Shown here one piece after another: positions 25,852 through 35,345 of a stretch of 64,000 nt of DNA. The translations under genes were made by a program, and so were the position numbers. The DNA lies in assembly GCA_023701435.1 (NCBI GenBank), contig JAMPXB010000016.1, forward strand, positions 1 through 64,000. The letters run 5' to 3'. The notes under the pieces were generated by a model that worked only from the letters and a program-made list of their open reading frames with translations, searched no databases and was not told where the DNA came from. The number at the start of each line of letters is the position of its first letter. Position 1 is the first letter of the stretch. The stretch is from Bacteriovoracaceae bacterium. GTDB lineage: Bacteria; Bdellovibrionota; Bacteriovoracia; Bacteriovoracales; Bacteriovoracaceae.

Positions 25852-27579
25852 ATGGGCAATTACAAAGCAGATATCCGTGATGTTGAGTTCAATCTGACTG
25901 AGCTCTTAAAGGTTCAAGACTGGAAAGATTTTGGTCTTGAAGAAAATGACGTTAAAGGCATCCTCGCTGAATATAACAAGTATGTTGAAAATGAAGTCTT
26001 CCCGACTCGTGAACTTTCGGATCAAGTAGGGGTGAAACACGTTAACGGGAAAGTTATTGTTCCGGAAGTTCTTCATGGCGTTCAGAAATCTTTTTATGCC
26101 AATGGTTGGTTTGCTCTTGGTATGCCGGAAGCCATTGGTGGCACTCCCGTTCCTGAAAGTCTCTATGTGGCCTGTATGTCACTTGCTACCGGGGCCAACT
26201 GTGCCTGGACGATGTATCCTGGTCTTTCTCGCGCAGCTTTGAATGTCGTCAACCTGAAAGGGGATGACTTCATGAAAACTAATATTGTTCCTAAGATGAT
26301 GGAAGGCACTTGGGGAGGCACGATGTGTTTAACTGAACCTGGTGCTGGTTCAGATGTGGGTGCTCTTCGCACGACCGCCAAGCCTCTTGGAAATGGTAAA
26401 TATGCCATTCAAGGAACAAAGATCTTTATTTCTTCCGGTGAATCAGATCTTTATGAAAACAATATCCACCTGGTTCTTGCCCGTACTCCGGGAGGAGCGG
26501 AAGGCACCAAAGGTATTTCTCTCTTTGTGGTCCCAAGATTTAAAATCAATGCTGATGGATCAATGGGTGAGAGCAATAATGTGGTTTGTTCTAAGATTGA
26601 ACATAAAATGGGAATTCATGCATCGGCTACTTGTGAGATGCAATTCGGTCAAAATGGTCAATCTGAAGGCTGGTTGATTGGTGATGAATTTGAAGGCATG
26701 ACCACTATGTTCATCATGATGAATGAGGCCCGTCTTTATTGTGGAATTCAAGGTGAATCTCAGGCCAACCTCGCTTATATGATGGCCGAAAAATACACTA
26801 AAGAAAGAGCTCAGTTTGGTAAAGAAATCATTCACCATCCTGATGTTCGTCGAAATCTGCTTAAGATGAGAGCGCAGGCCAGAGGGATGAGAGCTCTTTG
26901 TTTGTATACGGCCAATCTTTTCAATAAAGCTCATCAGGACCATAAAGTTGAGTCGATCATTGGTTTACTGACTCCAATTTGTAAGGCGTATTGTTCAGAG
27001 CAAGGTTTTAATGTTTCTTCTTTGGCGCTGCAAACTCATGGTGGGTACGGTTATTGTACCGAGTACGGGGTAGAGCAATTTGTTCGTGATACGCAAATTG
27101 CCATGATCTATGAGGGTACCAACGGAATTCAGGCAATCGATTTCGTCATGAGAAAAATTCTGAAAGACGGTGGTAAGGCCTTAACCGCGCTGACTCAAGA
27201 AATCGTAGCTTCAGTTCAGGCCTTAGATGAAGCCAAGTTCAAAAAAGAGAAAGAACTGTTCGGAAAAGTACTGATGAGTGCGCAGGGAGTTATGCAGCAA
27301 ATCTCAGGCTACGCCAAGAAGAACGAGTTCAATATGATTCTTCAGAACTGTACCGAATTTCTCAACTTTGCGTCGCAGATGGTTGTTGCATGGCAACTTT
27401 TGGAGTCAGCAGCATTGGCCGACAAAAAAATGGCCACTGCTTCGGCCGATGATAAGAAGTATTATGAGTCAAAAGTTACTGATTTCAGAGTGTATTGCGC
27501 CCATTACTTGATTCATAATCTTTCCATGGCCAAGACAATTTCTGATTTCACTGAAGACATGACTTCGCTAGAGATTTGA
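25852..27579 (+). CDS. Acyl-CoA dehydrogenase
   Basis: GTMCLTEPGAGSDVGALRTTA, RAQFGKEIIHHPDVRRNL, GGYGYCTEYGVEQFVRDTQIAMIYEGTNGIQ. Confidence 0.92.
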   Translation: MGNYKADIRDVEFNLTELLKVQDWKDFGLEENDVKGILAEYNKYVENEVFPTRELSDQVGVKHVNGKVIVPEVLHGVQKSFYANGWFALGMPEAIGGTPVPESLYVACMSLATGANCAWTMYPGLSRAALNVVNLKGDDFMKTNIVPKMMEGTWGGTMCLTEPGAGSDVGALRTTAKPLGNGKYAIQGTKIFISSGESDLYENNIHLVLARTPGGAEGTKGISLFVVPRFKINADGSMGESNNVVCSKIEHKMGIHASATCEMQFGQNGQSEGWLIGDEFEGMTTMFIMMNEARLYCGIQGESQANLAYMMAEKYTKERAQFGKEIIHHPDVRRNLLKMRAQARGMRALCLYTANLFNKAHQDHKVESIIGLLTPICKAYCSEQGFNVSSLALQTHGGYGYCTEYGVEQFVRDTQIAMIYEGTNGIQAIDFVMRKILKDGGKALTALTQEIVASVQALDEAKFKKEKELFGKVLMSAQGVMQQISGYAKKNEFNMILQNCTEFLNFASQMVVAWQLLESAALADKKMATASADDKKYYESKVTDFRVYCAHYLIHNLSMAKTISDFTEDMTSLEI

Positions 27580-27598
27580 TCTGTCTCATGGTAGAATA

Positions 27599-27626
27599 GG
27601 TGTAATTAAATTTAAAAGGTTACACC
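27599..27626 (+). promoter_or_regulatory. Dyad element with the Shine-Dalgarno in its loop, directly before the GTG start
   Basis: GGTGTAA-TTAAATTTAAAAGG-TTACACC followed by GTG (27627). Confidence 0.45.
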
Positions 27627-28451
27627 GTGTTAAAAGATAAAGTCTTTGAGCTGGCCCAGAAGTTCTCTGGGTCAACTCATGGCAGCTCTGCTTATGACAA
27701 AGACGCAGTTTATGTCAGAGGCAGTAACGATAGGGAATATATCCCATATAGTTATCTTCAAAAAGAAGTGCCAGATATTCAGTCCATCAATCAGCTAAAA
27801 TCGGAAGGTTTTGTTTTTAGCTCCTATGATTTCTTAGAAAATAACGAATTTGATCAATGGTATTTAAACCAGTTCAATAAGCGCCTTCCAGTCAAGGTGA
27901 TGAAAAATATTGGTATTCTTCATCTGCCTGATCAAAAGGCCATATTTGATACTGTTGAAATCGTTCATCAAACCTTTCAGATCTTAAAAGACCACAAAGT
28001 CTTGATGAATGGCAAAAACCTGCCTATTCAATTAGGGGAGTGGTACGCCAAGATTATTTTTGGACTTCACCAGATAAAATCTTCTTCGCAAAGAGGCTTT
28101 GATTTTAAAACAGAAAATGGCAGCACAGTTGAAGTTAAGGTCCATTGGCATGACTCCACATCTCCTAAAGGGGTCAAGATCAAGAAATCTTTAGCTGAAT
28201 TATCGGATTTTTGCATTATTATGTATGTAGCCAAAAACTTTACGATCCGAGACATCCTCTTTTTAGATTCAGAGTTTATTCTTCGTAAGTTTGATACGAA
28301 GGGACACACTATCTTTCTAAAAGATCAAGATGTTGCGGGATATTTTTTCAGTAAGTCTGATAAGCATTTTGATAAGGTTGTTAATAAAACAGCTCTCTTA
28401 AAATTTGCCAGTCCGACCTTGGCGATGAAATTAGAAGATCGGTTAAAGTGA
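27627..28451 (+). CDS. Putative PD-(D/E)XK-fold protein
   Basis: LGEWYAKIIFGLHQIKSSSQRGFDFKTENGSTVEVKVHWHD shows the D-x(n)-E-x-K pattern. Confidence 0.5.
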   Translation: MLKDKVFELAQKFSGSTHGSSAYDKDAVYVRGSNDREYIPYSYLQKEVPDIQSINQLKSEGFVFSSYDFLENNEFDQWYLNQFNKRLPVKVMKNIGILHLPDQKAIFDTVEIVHQTFQILKDHKVLMNGKNLPIQLGEWYAKIIFGLHQIKSSSQRGFDFKTENGSTVEVKVHWHDSTSPKGVKIKKSLAELSDFCIIMYVAKNFTIRDILFLDSEFILRKFDTKGHTIFLKDQDVAGYFFSKSDKHFDKVVNKTALLKFASPTLAMKLEDRLK

Positions 28452-28476
28452 AATTTCGTGGCTCTTTGGAGAGAGT

Positions 28477-29154
28477 GTGAAAGCTGAAGTCGCATATATT
28501 GATGATAATTACTTAAATCTGGAGTGCATCAAAACGGTTTTAAACCAAGAATTTGTCGTCCAAACTTTCCAAAAGCCAGAAAGCTTCCTCCAAAAATTTG
28601 GAGTATCTTCCTATGTCACCATCCTGGTTGATATTCATATGCCGACAATGGATGGATTTTCACTCTATGAAAAAATCTTGGAGCATCCGAACTATAATGG
28701 ATGTCCTATCCTGTTCATTTCATCAGATGTCTCCGACCAGGCCAGAATAAAATCCTTCGTTCTGGGAGCGGTCGACTTTCTGGATCGATCGATTAGTCCC
28801 GATGAAATGATTGCTAGAATCAGATCGAAAATTTTATTTTATCAAAAACATCGAAGCATCATTGAGTTCACCAACTTAAAGGTCAATCTTACTTTACTCA
28901 AGGCCTATCTTAATAATAAAGAGCTACCTCTTACCTTCATTGAATTTAAAATTCTTTGTCTGGTGATGAGAAACTATCCGGACCTGGTAACCAAAAAAGA
29001 TCTCATTGAACATGTCTGGAGATCGGATCATGTGCTGGATGCTACCATCTACACTCATATTTCCAATCTCAACAGTAAGTTAGGGGAATGGGACTTTGAA
29101 ATAAATGGATTGAAGTTGAAAGGCTTTCATTTAATGAAAAAAGAAACTGTATGA
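28477..29154 (+). CDS. OmpR/PhoB-like response regulator, atypical receiver
   Basis: GTG start; YIDDN, LVDIHMPTMDGFSLYEKI, FLDRSIS; C-terminal winged helix DLIEHVWRSD...IYTHISNLNSKL. Confidence 0.85.
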   Translation: MKAEVAYIDDNYLNLECIKTVLNQEFVVQTFQKPESFLQKFGVSSYVTILVDIHMPTMDGFSLYEKILEHPNYNGCPILFISSDVSDQARIKSFVLGAVDFLDRSISPDEMIARIRSKILFYQKHRSIIEFTNLKVNLTLLKAYLNNKELPLTFIEFKILCLVMRNYPDLVTKKDLIEHVWRSDHVLDATIYTHISNLNSKLGEWDFEINGLKLKGFHLMKKETV

Positions 29155-29819
29155 AATGGAATCTCGTTTATTTTGACGACCAGGTTCCCAATATTGAATG
29201 CTTCACGGAACTTTTGTCGGAACAATTCAATGTCATTGGGTGCACTGATGCATCGGCGTTTCAAGAAGTCCTTCAAAATTATTTTCCCCATGCCATTCTG
29301 TTAGATGTTCATATGCCAGGGCTCGATGGTCACTCACTTTATAAGAAGATTGTGGAGCACCCGCTTTATAATAACTGTCCGATCATTTTTATTTCCGGCG
29401 ATCAGAGTGATGAAACGAAGATTCGCTCCTATCAGGAAGGGGGGATTGATTTTCTTCCACGTGATATCAAGGCCGAAGAAACCATTATTCGGGTGACGAA
29501 CAAGATTAATCTTTTTCTTCAAATGGCCACCAAACTTGAATTGGGTAATTTATTTGTTAACTGTGAGACAATGAAGGCCACCATCAATGATAAGAATATT
29601 GATCTGACCCTGCTTGAGTTGCGCATGCTCAGTACAATTTTGCGTACCTATCCACAATCTTTGACCCGTCAGGATATGATTTTGAAAGTCTGGGGAAATT
29701 CTCCAGTCAAACCAGGAACCATCAACACTCATCTCACCAATTTGAAGCCCAAAATTGAAGATTGGAACTTTCAAATCAAAGTGCGTGAGGAAAATATCCT
29801 GGTTCAACCAAATCGTTAA
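29151..29819 (+). CDS. OmpR/PhoB-like response regulator, atypical receiver, paralog of the upstream gene
   Basis: YFDDQ, LLDVHMPGLDGHSLYKKIVEHP, FLPRDIK; 4-bp overlap with upstream gene. Confidence 0.85.
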   Translation: MKWNLVYFDDQVPNIECFTELLSEQFNVIGCTDASAFQEVLQNYFPHAILLDVHMPGLDGHSLYKKIVEHPLYNNCPIIFISGDQSDETKIRSYQEGGIDFLPRDIKAEETIIRVTNKINLFLQMATKLELGNLFVNCETMKATINDKNIDLTLLELRMLSTILRTYPQSLTRQDMILKVWGNSPVKPGTINTHLTNLKPKIEDWNFQIKVREENILVQPNR

Positions 29820-31054
29820 TACAAAGAGTATTCAGCTAAACGACAATCGATATCTCCATTCTGGAGGATATGTCGCTTAGAAGTTCTGAGACCCACGGCC
29901 TTGAGCATTTCCAGGTTACCTGTGAATAACGCTGCTCTATGACCTTTAAAAGCATGCTTCCAATGATCTCCCAGACCTTTGTAGAGTGCTTTAAGCTTTT
30001 CATCCTCGCCATATTCCAGACGTTCTCCATAAGGAGGATTACAGATGAAAAGACATTTTTCAGAGACTGGTTTTGTCTCAAGGGCGTCTTTATGGGTCAG
30101 CTCAATGATGCCATCGAGTTTGGCCTTCTTCAGGTTTTCTCTGGCTGAAATAAGACTCATTTCAGAAAGATCATTTCCTACAATCATCCCTTTTCTCTGG
30201 CGAAGATATTCAAGACCTTTTTCAGTCTGCTCCATCACTTCACTCAGAAGCTGATTAAAGTTTTCCATCAAATGCTTATCTTCTGTGAGCCAAGGGTAAT
30301 TCTGGAAGGTCCATAATTTAAAATTATTGTTCTTTAAATATCTTTCAACTTTCAGATAACTAGGAGGGATATTGGCCGCCATCAAGGCAGCTTCAATGGT
30401 AAATGTACCCGATCCGCACATGGCATCGAGCAGACCTTCTTCTTCCGGGTTCCATTTCATTAACTTTAAAATCGCCGCGGCAAGGTTTTCTTTGAGAGGA
30501 GCTTCTGTCTTGGCCAGACGGTAGCCGCGCTGGTTAAGTGGATCTCCACACAGGTCATACATCAAGGTCACTTGATAGGCCTTCTCTGTCCCACGATCGA
30601 TTCGGGCCAGAAAAGCGACATCAGGATAGTCTCGAGCAACACTTGGGCGAATCCCTTCGTGATGGCGAAAATAATCACAAATGGCATCTTTTAACTTTAA
30701 ATTTGCAAACTGGGAGTTTCTAAACTCTTCTCTTTCCTGAAGGAGATCACCAAAAATAGTGGTTAGACGGAAAGTATTGTTCACATCCATTAAACTTTTC
30801 CATTTAATGTCGGTGGCCTCGAGATAATAATCTTTCTCGTTATGGACCTCAAAATTATAGAGGTATTTAAACACCCGGCTGGCCAGGCGAGAGTAGAGAA
30901 TCACTTTAAGGGCAATTTCATGGAAGCATTCAAATTGAACCCCACCTCTTACGGTCTTGGCGGTTTTGGCCCCTAACTCCAGGATTTCCTGTGTCAAAAG
31001 CTCTTCTACGCCAGTAGGGCAAGAAGCAAAGTACTCGAATCTGTATTTTTTCAT
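29816..31054 (-). CDS. THUMP-domain class I RNA methyltransferase (RlmL/RlmK N-like)
   Basis: GLLDAMCGSGTFTIEAALMAANIPPSY, FICNPPYGERLEY. Confidence 0.85.
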   Translation of the reverse strand: MKKYRFEYFASCPTGVEELLTQEILELGAKTAKTVRGGVQFECFHEIALKVILYSRLASRVFKYLYNFEVHNEKDYYLEATDIKWKSLMDVNNTFRLTTIFGDLLQEREEFRNSQFANLKLKDAICDYFRHHEGIRPSVARDYPDVAFLARIDRGTEKAYQVTLMYDLCGDPLNQRGYRLAKTEAPLKENLAAAILKLMKWNPEEEGLLDAMCGSGTFTIEAALMAANIPPSYLKVERYLKNNNFKLWTFQNYPWLTEDKHLMENFNQLLSEVMEQTEKGLEYLRQRKGMIVGNDLSEMSLISARENLKKAKLDGIIELTHKDALETKPVSEKCLFICNPPYGERLEYGEDEKLKALYKGLGDHWKHAFKGHRAALFTGNLEMLKAVGLRTSKRHILQNGDIDCRLAEYSLY

Positions 31055-31202
31055 AGTTAGACCTTAGATAAACCCTTGATATGCCCTTGTACAACCTTCT
31101 TACACTTGAGCCATTAGGGAAAGAGTGTTAGTTTTGGAGGCAAATTATTGTCATTTTCGCTTATTTACCAGACCCATAGGGTTTTAGGAAAAGGAATTAT
31201 AA

Positions 31203-32543
31203 ATGAAGGCAACTTTTTCAGAGGGTACTTACGGGAACTCTACACGTTTAAAGTACAAAGTTAAAGACATCACTCTTGCTGACTGGGGTCGCAAGGAAAT
31301 TAAATTGGCCGAGGCTGAAATGCCAGGTTTGATGGCCCTACGTGAAGAGTTTGGTAAAACCAAGCCATTAAAAGGCGCCAGAATCGCCGGATGTCTCCAT
31401 ATGACAATCCAAACTGCTGTTCTTATTGAAACTCTGGTAGAGCTGGGTGCTGATGTTACATGGTCATCTTGTAATATCTTCTCAACTCAAGACCACGCTG
31501 CCGCAGCTATCGCTGCTGCCGGTATTCCTGTTTATGCCTGGAAAGGTATGAATGAAGAAGAGTTCATGTGGTGTATTGATCAAACTGTTTTCTTCGGCGA
31601 GAAGAAAGAGCCACTTAATATGATTCTTGATGATGGTGGTGACCTGACTCAACTGATCCTGGACAAGTATCCTGAGCTTTATAAAGGCATCAAAGGTATT
31701 TCTGAAGAAACTACCACTGGTGTTCACCGTCTTTATGAACTGGAAAAAGTGGGCAAGCTCCCAGTTCCATGTATCAACGTCAATGACTCTGTAACAAAAT
31801 CAAAATTTGATAACAAATACGGCTGTAGAGAGTCTTGTGTGGATGCTATCCGCAGAGCTACAGATGTGATGATGGCCGGAAAAGTTGCTGTCGTTGCCGG
31901 TTTCGGTGACGTTGGTAAAGGTTCTGCTGATTCCCTTAAAGGTGCTGGTGCACGTGTTATTGTAACTGAAATCGATCCTATTTGCGCTCTTCAGGCGGCA
32001 ATGGAAGGATATGAAGTTAAGAAGATGGACGATGCTGTTAAAGAAGCTGATATCGTTGTAACCACTACTGGTTGTAAAGACATCATTACTGGTAAGCACT
32101 TCCTTTCAATGAAAGATAAGACCATCGTTTGTAACATTGGTCACTTTGACATTGAAATCGATATGGCATGGTTGAACAAAAATTATGGCCACACCAAAGA
32201 TACTGTTAAGCCTCAGGTTGATCTTTATACTCTTGAGAACAACAAGCAAGTTATCGTTCTGGCCGAAGGCCGTCTGGTTAACCTTGGCTGTGCTACTGGT
32301 CACCCAAGCTTTGTGATGAGTAACTCATTCACTAACCAAACTCTTGCCCAAATTGAACTTTGGACAAATACTTCTGCTTACGAGAACAAAGTTTATATGT
32401 TGCCGAAGCACTTGGATGAGAAAGTTGCTCGTCTTCACCTTAAGAAAATCGGTGTTGAACTGGATGTGTTAACTCCGGCCCAGACTGAATATCTTGGTAT
32501 CTCTGCTTCAGGTCCTTATAAGCCTGAATACTACCGCTACTAA
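31203..32543 (+). CDS. ahcY: Adenosylhomocysteinase
   Basis: [74 protein letters not shown]. Confidence 0.97.
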   Translation: MKATFSEGTYGNSTRLKYKVKDITLADWGRKEIKLAEAEMPGLMALREEFGKTKPLKGARIAGCLHMTIQTAVLIETLVELGADVTWSSCNIFSTQDHAAAAIAAAGIPVYAWKGMNEEEFMWCIDQTVFFGEKKEPLNMILDDGGDLTQLILDKYPELYKGIKGISEETTTGVHRLYELEKVGKLPVPCINVNDSVTKSKFDNKYGCRESCVDAIRRATDVMMAGKVAVVAGFGDVGKGSADSLKGAGARVIVTEIDPICALQAAMEGYEVKKMDDAVKEADIVVTTTGCKDIITGKHFLSMKDKTIVCNIGHFDIEIDMAWLNKNYGHTKDTVKPQVDLYTLENNKQVIVLAEGRLVNLGCATGHPSFVMSNSFTNQTLAQIELWTNTSAYENKVYMLPKHLDEKVARLHLKKIGVELDVLTPAQTEYLGISASGPYKPEYYRY

Positions 32544-32558
32544 TCAAAATAACGTTCG

Positions 32559-32590
32559 GGGGCTTCACGAATTTTGTGAAGCCCCGTTTT
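32559..32590 (+). terminator. Rho-independent terminator after ahcY
   Basis: GGGGCTTCAC-N7-GTGAAGCCCC followed by GTTTTATTT. Confidence 0.9.
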
Positions 32591-32608
32591 ATTTGCTAAG
32601 ATTTAGAA

Positions 32609-33040
32609 ATGAAAATCTATATTGCTTCAGATCATGCTGCCTTTAATGAAAAAAATCTTCTTCTAGAACATCTCCAGCAGGAGCACGAGGTAATAGACCT
32701 TGGAACATATTCTGCTGAATCAACTCATTATCCTGAATGGGCCAAAAAGCTTGCTGAAAAAGTGAGAACTGAGATGGTGCCGGGGGTTTTACTGTGTGGT
32801 TCAGGAATAGGGGTCTGCATGGCCGCTAATCGCTACAAAGGCATCAGAGCAGCTCTTTGCCGTGATGAAGATGATGCTAAAATGAGCCGTCTCCATAACA
32901 ACGCTAACGTCTTATGTTTGTCCGGAAGAAAAACTCCTCCAGAACTTCTTATTAAGATCACAGATGTTTTTCTTAGTACCCCTTTTGAGGGTGGAAGACA
33001 TCAGTTAAGAATCGATCAGTTCAACCAGCTTGGTGAATAA
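32609..33040 (+). CDS. rpiB: Ribose-5-phosphate isomerase B
   Basis: IASDHAAF, LLCGSGIGVCMAANRYKGIRAALC, ANVLCLSGR. Confidence 0.93.
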   Translation: MKIYIASDHAAFNEKNLLLEHLQQEHEVIDLGTYSAESTHYPEWAKKLAEKVRTEMVPGVLLCGSGIGVCMAANRYKGIRAALCRDEDDAKMSRLHNNANVLCLSGRKTPPELLIKITDVFLSTPFEGGRHQLRIDQFNQLGE

Positions 33041-34636
33041 TCATTTCTTCTCTGTAGTACTTTCCAGCTTGCCCCAGCCAGATCTGCGGTAGCGGTTAGA
33101 AATAATATCAAAAATAGGTGTTTCAGGGGCATTGCTAACATCGGCCTTGCTGATGGCCTGTTCGGCAAAACTGATGACCTCTGTCCCGCCGCTCTCAGCT
33201 TCGGCCTGGCCTGGAATAGGGAAGCTGAAATCCGGTTCGTCGGATGAGGCAGACGAATCGCTACCGCCGCCTTTTTTATAATTAACTCTAATAGTATCGG
33301 CTAATTTATTCTTCATGGAATCAGGGAGTTTACTGATGGCCGCGGAACTAAGAGAAGGTTCTTTAATGCCGCCTTTATAAGCAGAGTTCGAGGCAGCCGC
33401 GACATTGGCCAGTTCGCCCGGAACATATTCCTTAAGCGCGTCGGCCATTTTCGCTTGTTCCACTGTCAGGTTTGGTTTTGGTATCGACTTCGTATCAAGT
33501 TTGCCCTTCACTTTTTTGGCCATCGCTCCAGCGGCTGATGTCAGAGCGGCAACCTTACCCTCATCAAATTCACCACTATTTAAAAGATCAAAGCCTTTAT
33601 TGGCCTGGTTCATGAAGTTGTTGGCCATGGCAAATTTAGGGTTATAGGTCTTGAGATTGCCTTTTAAGCAAGTATTGGTTTCTTTGCACTTGCACTCTTT
33701 GTCGTATTGAATCTTGTTGTTGGATACAGCTCCACATCCGATGGCCACCTTAGGTGTCTCAAAGTTCCCTTTATTGAGAACACAAACTTCCTGATACTCA
33801 GCAGGGTATCTTTCTTTAGAAGTGGCTTCGCTACAAAAACATGATGTTTTAGTCCAAGGGTTACATTCACCGGCCTTCGGAATGGAATCCATCACCAGTT
33901 GAACTTTTTTGGCAGCATCGTCGTGCTTCTTAGCTTTTTTAATATAAAGGGCCATGAGAGTGGTAGCACCACCTAATTTTGCCCAGTACTTCCAATCCAG
34001 GGCGATCTTTCCGGTGAAGGCCATAGCGCCATAACAGGCAGCAACACTTCCGTAGATCCCCGACTGCCAAGTGGCCGTGGTTTTACGGGCCTTGTGAGTC
34101 TCTTTTAAATTAACGAGGGACTGAAGTTGGACATCATTGACCTTGGCCGTTTTTTCTTGGGCCTTCTTTTGAAGGCCATCCTGAATAAAGCCGCCCACTG
34201 TTTCATAGGCCATGGCAACCATCATACAGTAATCTGTTTGATCTTCGTCTTTAGCGGCCTTGTCGGCGTCCGCACCTTTCTCGGCACCCTTGGCCGCTTC
34301 ATCTTTACCGGGCAGATTGGAACCTTCAGGAGCTGGTTTCTTAGTAAACTTCGGAATCATCCCTCCGCCCCCGGTCATCATTCCCATGAGGGCATAGGCC
34401 TTTCCGATCATCATCTCCAGGGGAAATCCTTCTTCTTCTGATTTACAATCATCTACCTTGGCACAGCCTTCTTTGATGACTCTGTCTTTGATCCCCCCAT
34501 GCTCAAAATTCTTGGCGGCGTCCATCTGTTTATCAGTCATGTTGGTAGGAGTTTCAAAGGAAGCATCGAGCGATTGACCGACAACCAATGAGGGTACTGC
34601 TAAAAGAGTCAGGAGAAGGAGAATTGTTTTTTTCAT
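33041..34636 (-). CDS. Exported protein with Cys-rich central segment, unknown function
   Basis: Signal peptide; central CNPWTKTSCFCSEA...CGAVSNNKIQYDKECKCKETNTC. Confidence 0.6.
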   Translation of the reverse strand: MKKTILLLLTLLAVPSLVVGQSLDASFETPTNMTDKQMDAAKNFEHGGIKDRVIKEGCAKVDDCKSEEEGFPLEMMIGKAYALMGMMTGGGGMIPKFTKKPAPEGSNLPGKDEAAKGAEKGADADKAAKDEDQTDYCMMVAMAYETVGGFIQDGLQKKAQEKTAKVNDVQLQSLVNLKETHKARKTTATWQSGIYGSVAACYGAMAFTGKIALDWKYWAKLGGATTLMALYIKKAKKHDDAAKKVQLVMDSIPKAGECNPWTKTSCFCSEATSKERYPAEYQEVCVLNKGNFETPKVAIGCGAVSNNKIQYDKECKCKETNTCLKGNLKTYNPKFAMANNFMNQANKGFDLLNSGEFDEGKVAALTSAAGAMAKKVKGKLDTKSIPKPNLTVEQAKMADALKEYVPGELANVAAASNSAYKGGIKEPSLSSAAISKLPDSMKNKLADTIRVNYKKGGGSDSSASSDEPDFSFPIPGQAEAESGGTEVISFAEQAISKADVSNAPETPIFDIISNRYRRSGWGKLESTTEKK

Positions 34637-34823
34637 AATTAAGCCTTGGATTTTCTTATTTTATCATGCTCTGGGAGACCTCCAAGGGAGTGAAATCTTA
34701 CCTAGCCCTATAGTGATGTTATTTCAATACCTTACGACGGAAGGAGGGAACCTGCTCATCCTCAGGGATTGCAACAAATTTTTATCGTTTGACGGGTATC
34801 AAGGGGATAAGTAACTTATAGGC

Positions 34824-35345
34824 ATGTCAGAAAAAAAGACCGCCGTCCAGCATACACACGATAATGATCTTACTCATTCAATGGTTCACTATTTATTAGC
34901 GATCCATAAATTGAAAGAAGCCAAGGGCTATGCCCGGGTTACCGATATTGCTCATGAAATGGGTCTTACTAAGGGATCAGTTTCAACTGCACTGACTAAC
35001 CTAAAAAAGCGTGAACTGGTCCTGGAAGATGAAAGTAAGTTTTTATCTCTTTCTCCAAGTGGCCACGAAGCTGTTCACGGAATTCTTTCATCCAGAACTC
35101 TTCTCTACTATTTTCTAAAAGATATTATTGGAGTGAACGAAGAAGTTGCCCACAAGGACTCATGTCTGATGGAGCACTTAATGAGTACTGAAACTCGTGA
35201 GAAGTTTTTCAATTTTATGAAGGCCCTCACGAACGATGACTTTAAAAATAATCATTTCACAACATCTTTTGACTTCTCTCAATTCGAGCATCAACACGAT
35301 TTTGAAGAAATCCAGAAGGGTGATACTTACCTTAAAACTGAATGA
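34824..35345 (+). CDS. DtxR/MntR-family metal-dependent repressor-like protein
   Basis: HYLLAIHKLKEAKGYARVTDIAHEMGLTKGSVSTALTNLKKRELV. Confidence 0.8.
   Translation: MSEKKTAVQHTHDNDLTHSMVHYLLAIHKLKEAKGYARVTDIAHEMGLTKGSVSTALTNLKKRELVLEDESKFLSLSPSGHEAVHGILSSRTLLYYFLKDIIGVNEEVAHKDSCLMEHLMSTETREKFFNFMKALTNDDFKNNHFTTSFDFSQFEHQHDFEEIQKGDTYLKTE

Noticed and set aside
26342-26943. Overlapping ORFs inside the acyl-CoA dehydrogenase (26342..26677 +, 26560..26943 -)
   Set aside because: Lie entirely within a confidently assigned CDS in other frames, no independent evidence.
31055-31202. Possible SAH or SAM riboswitch upstream of ahcY
   Set aside because: No recognisable conserved SAH/SAM riboswitch core or obvious multi-stem fold; only a short leader.
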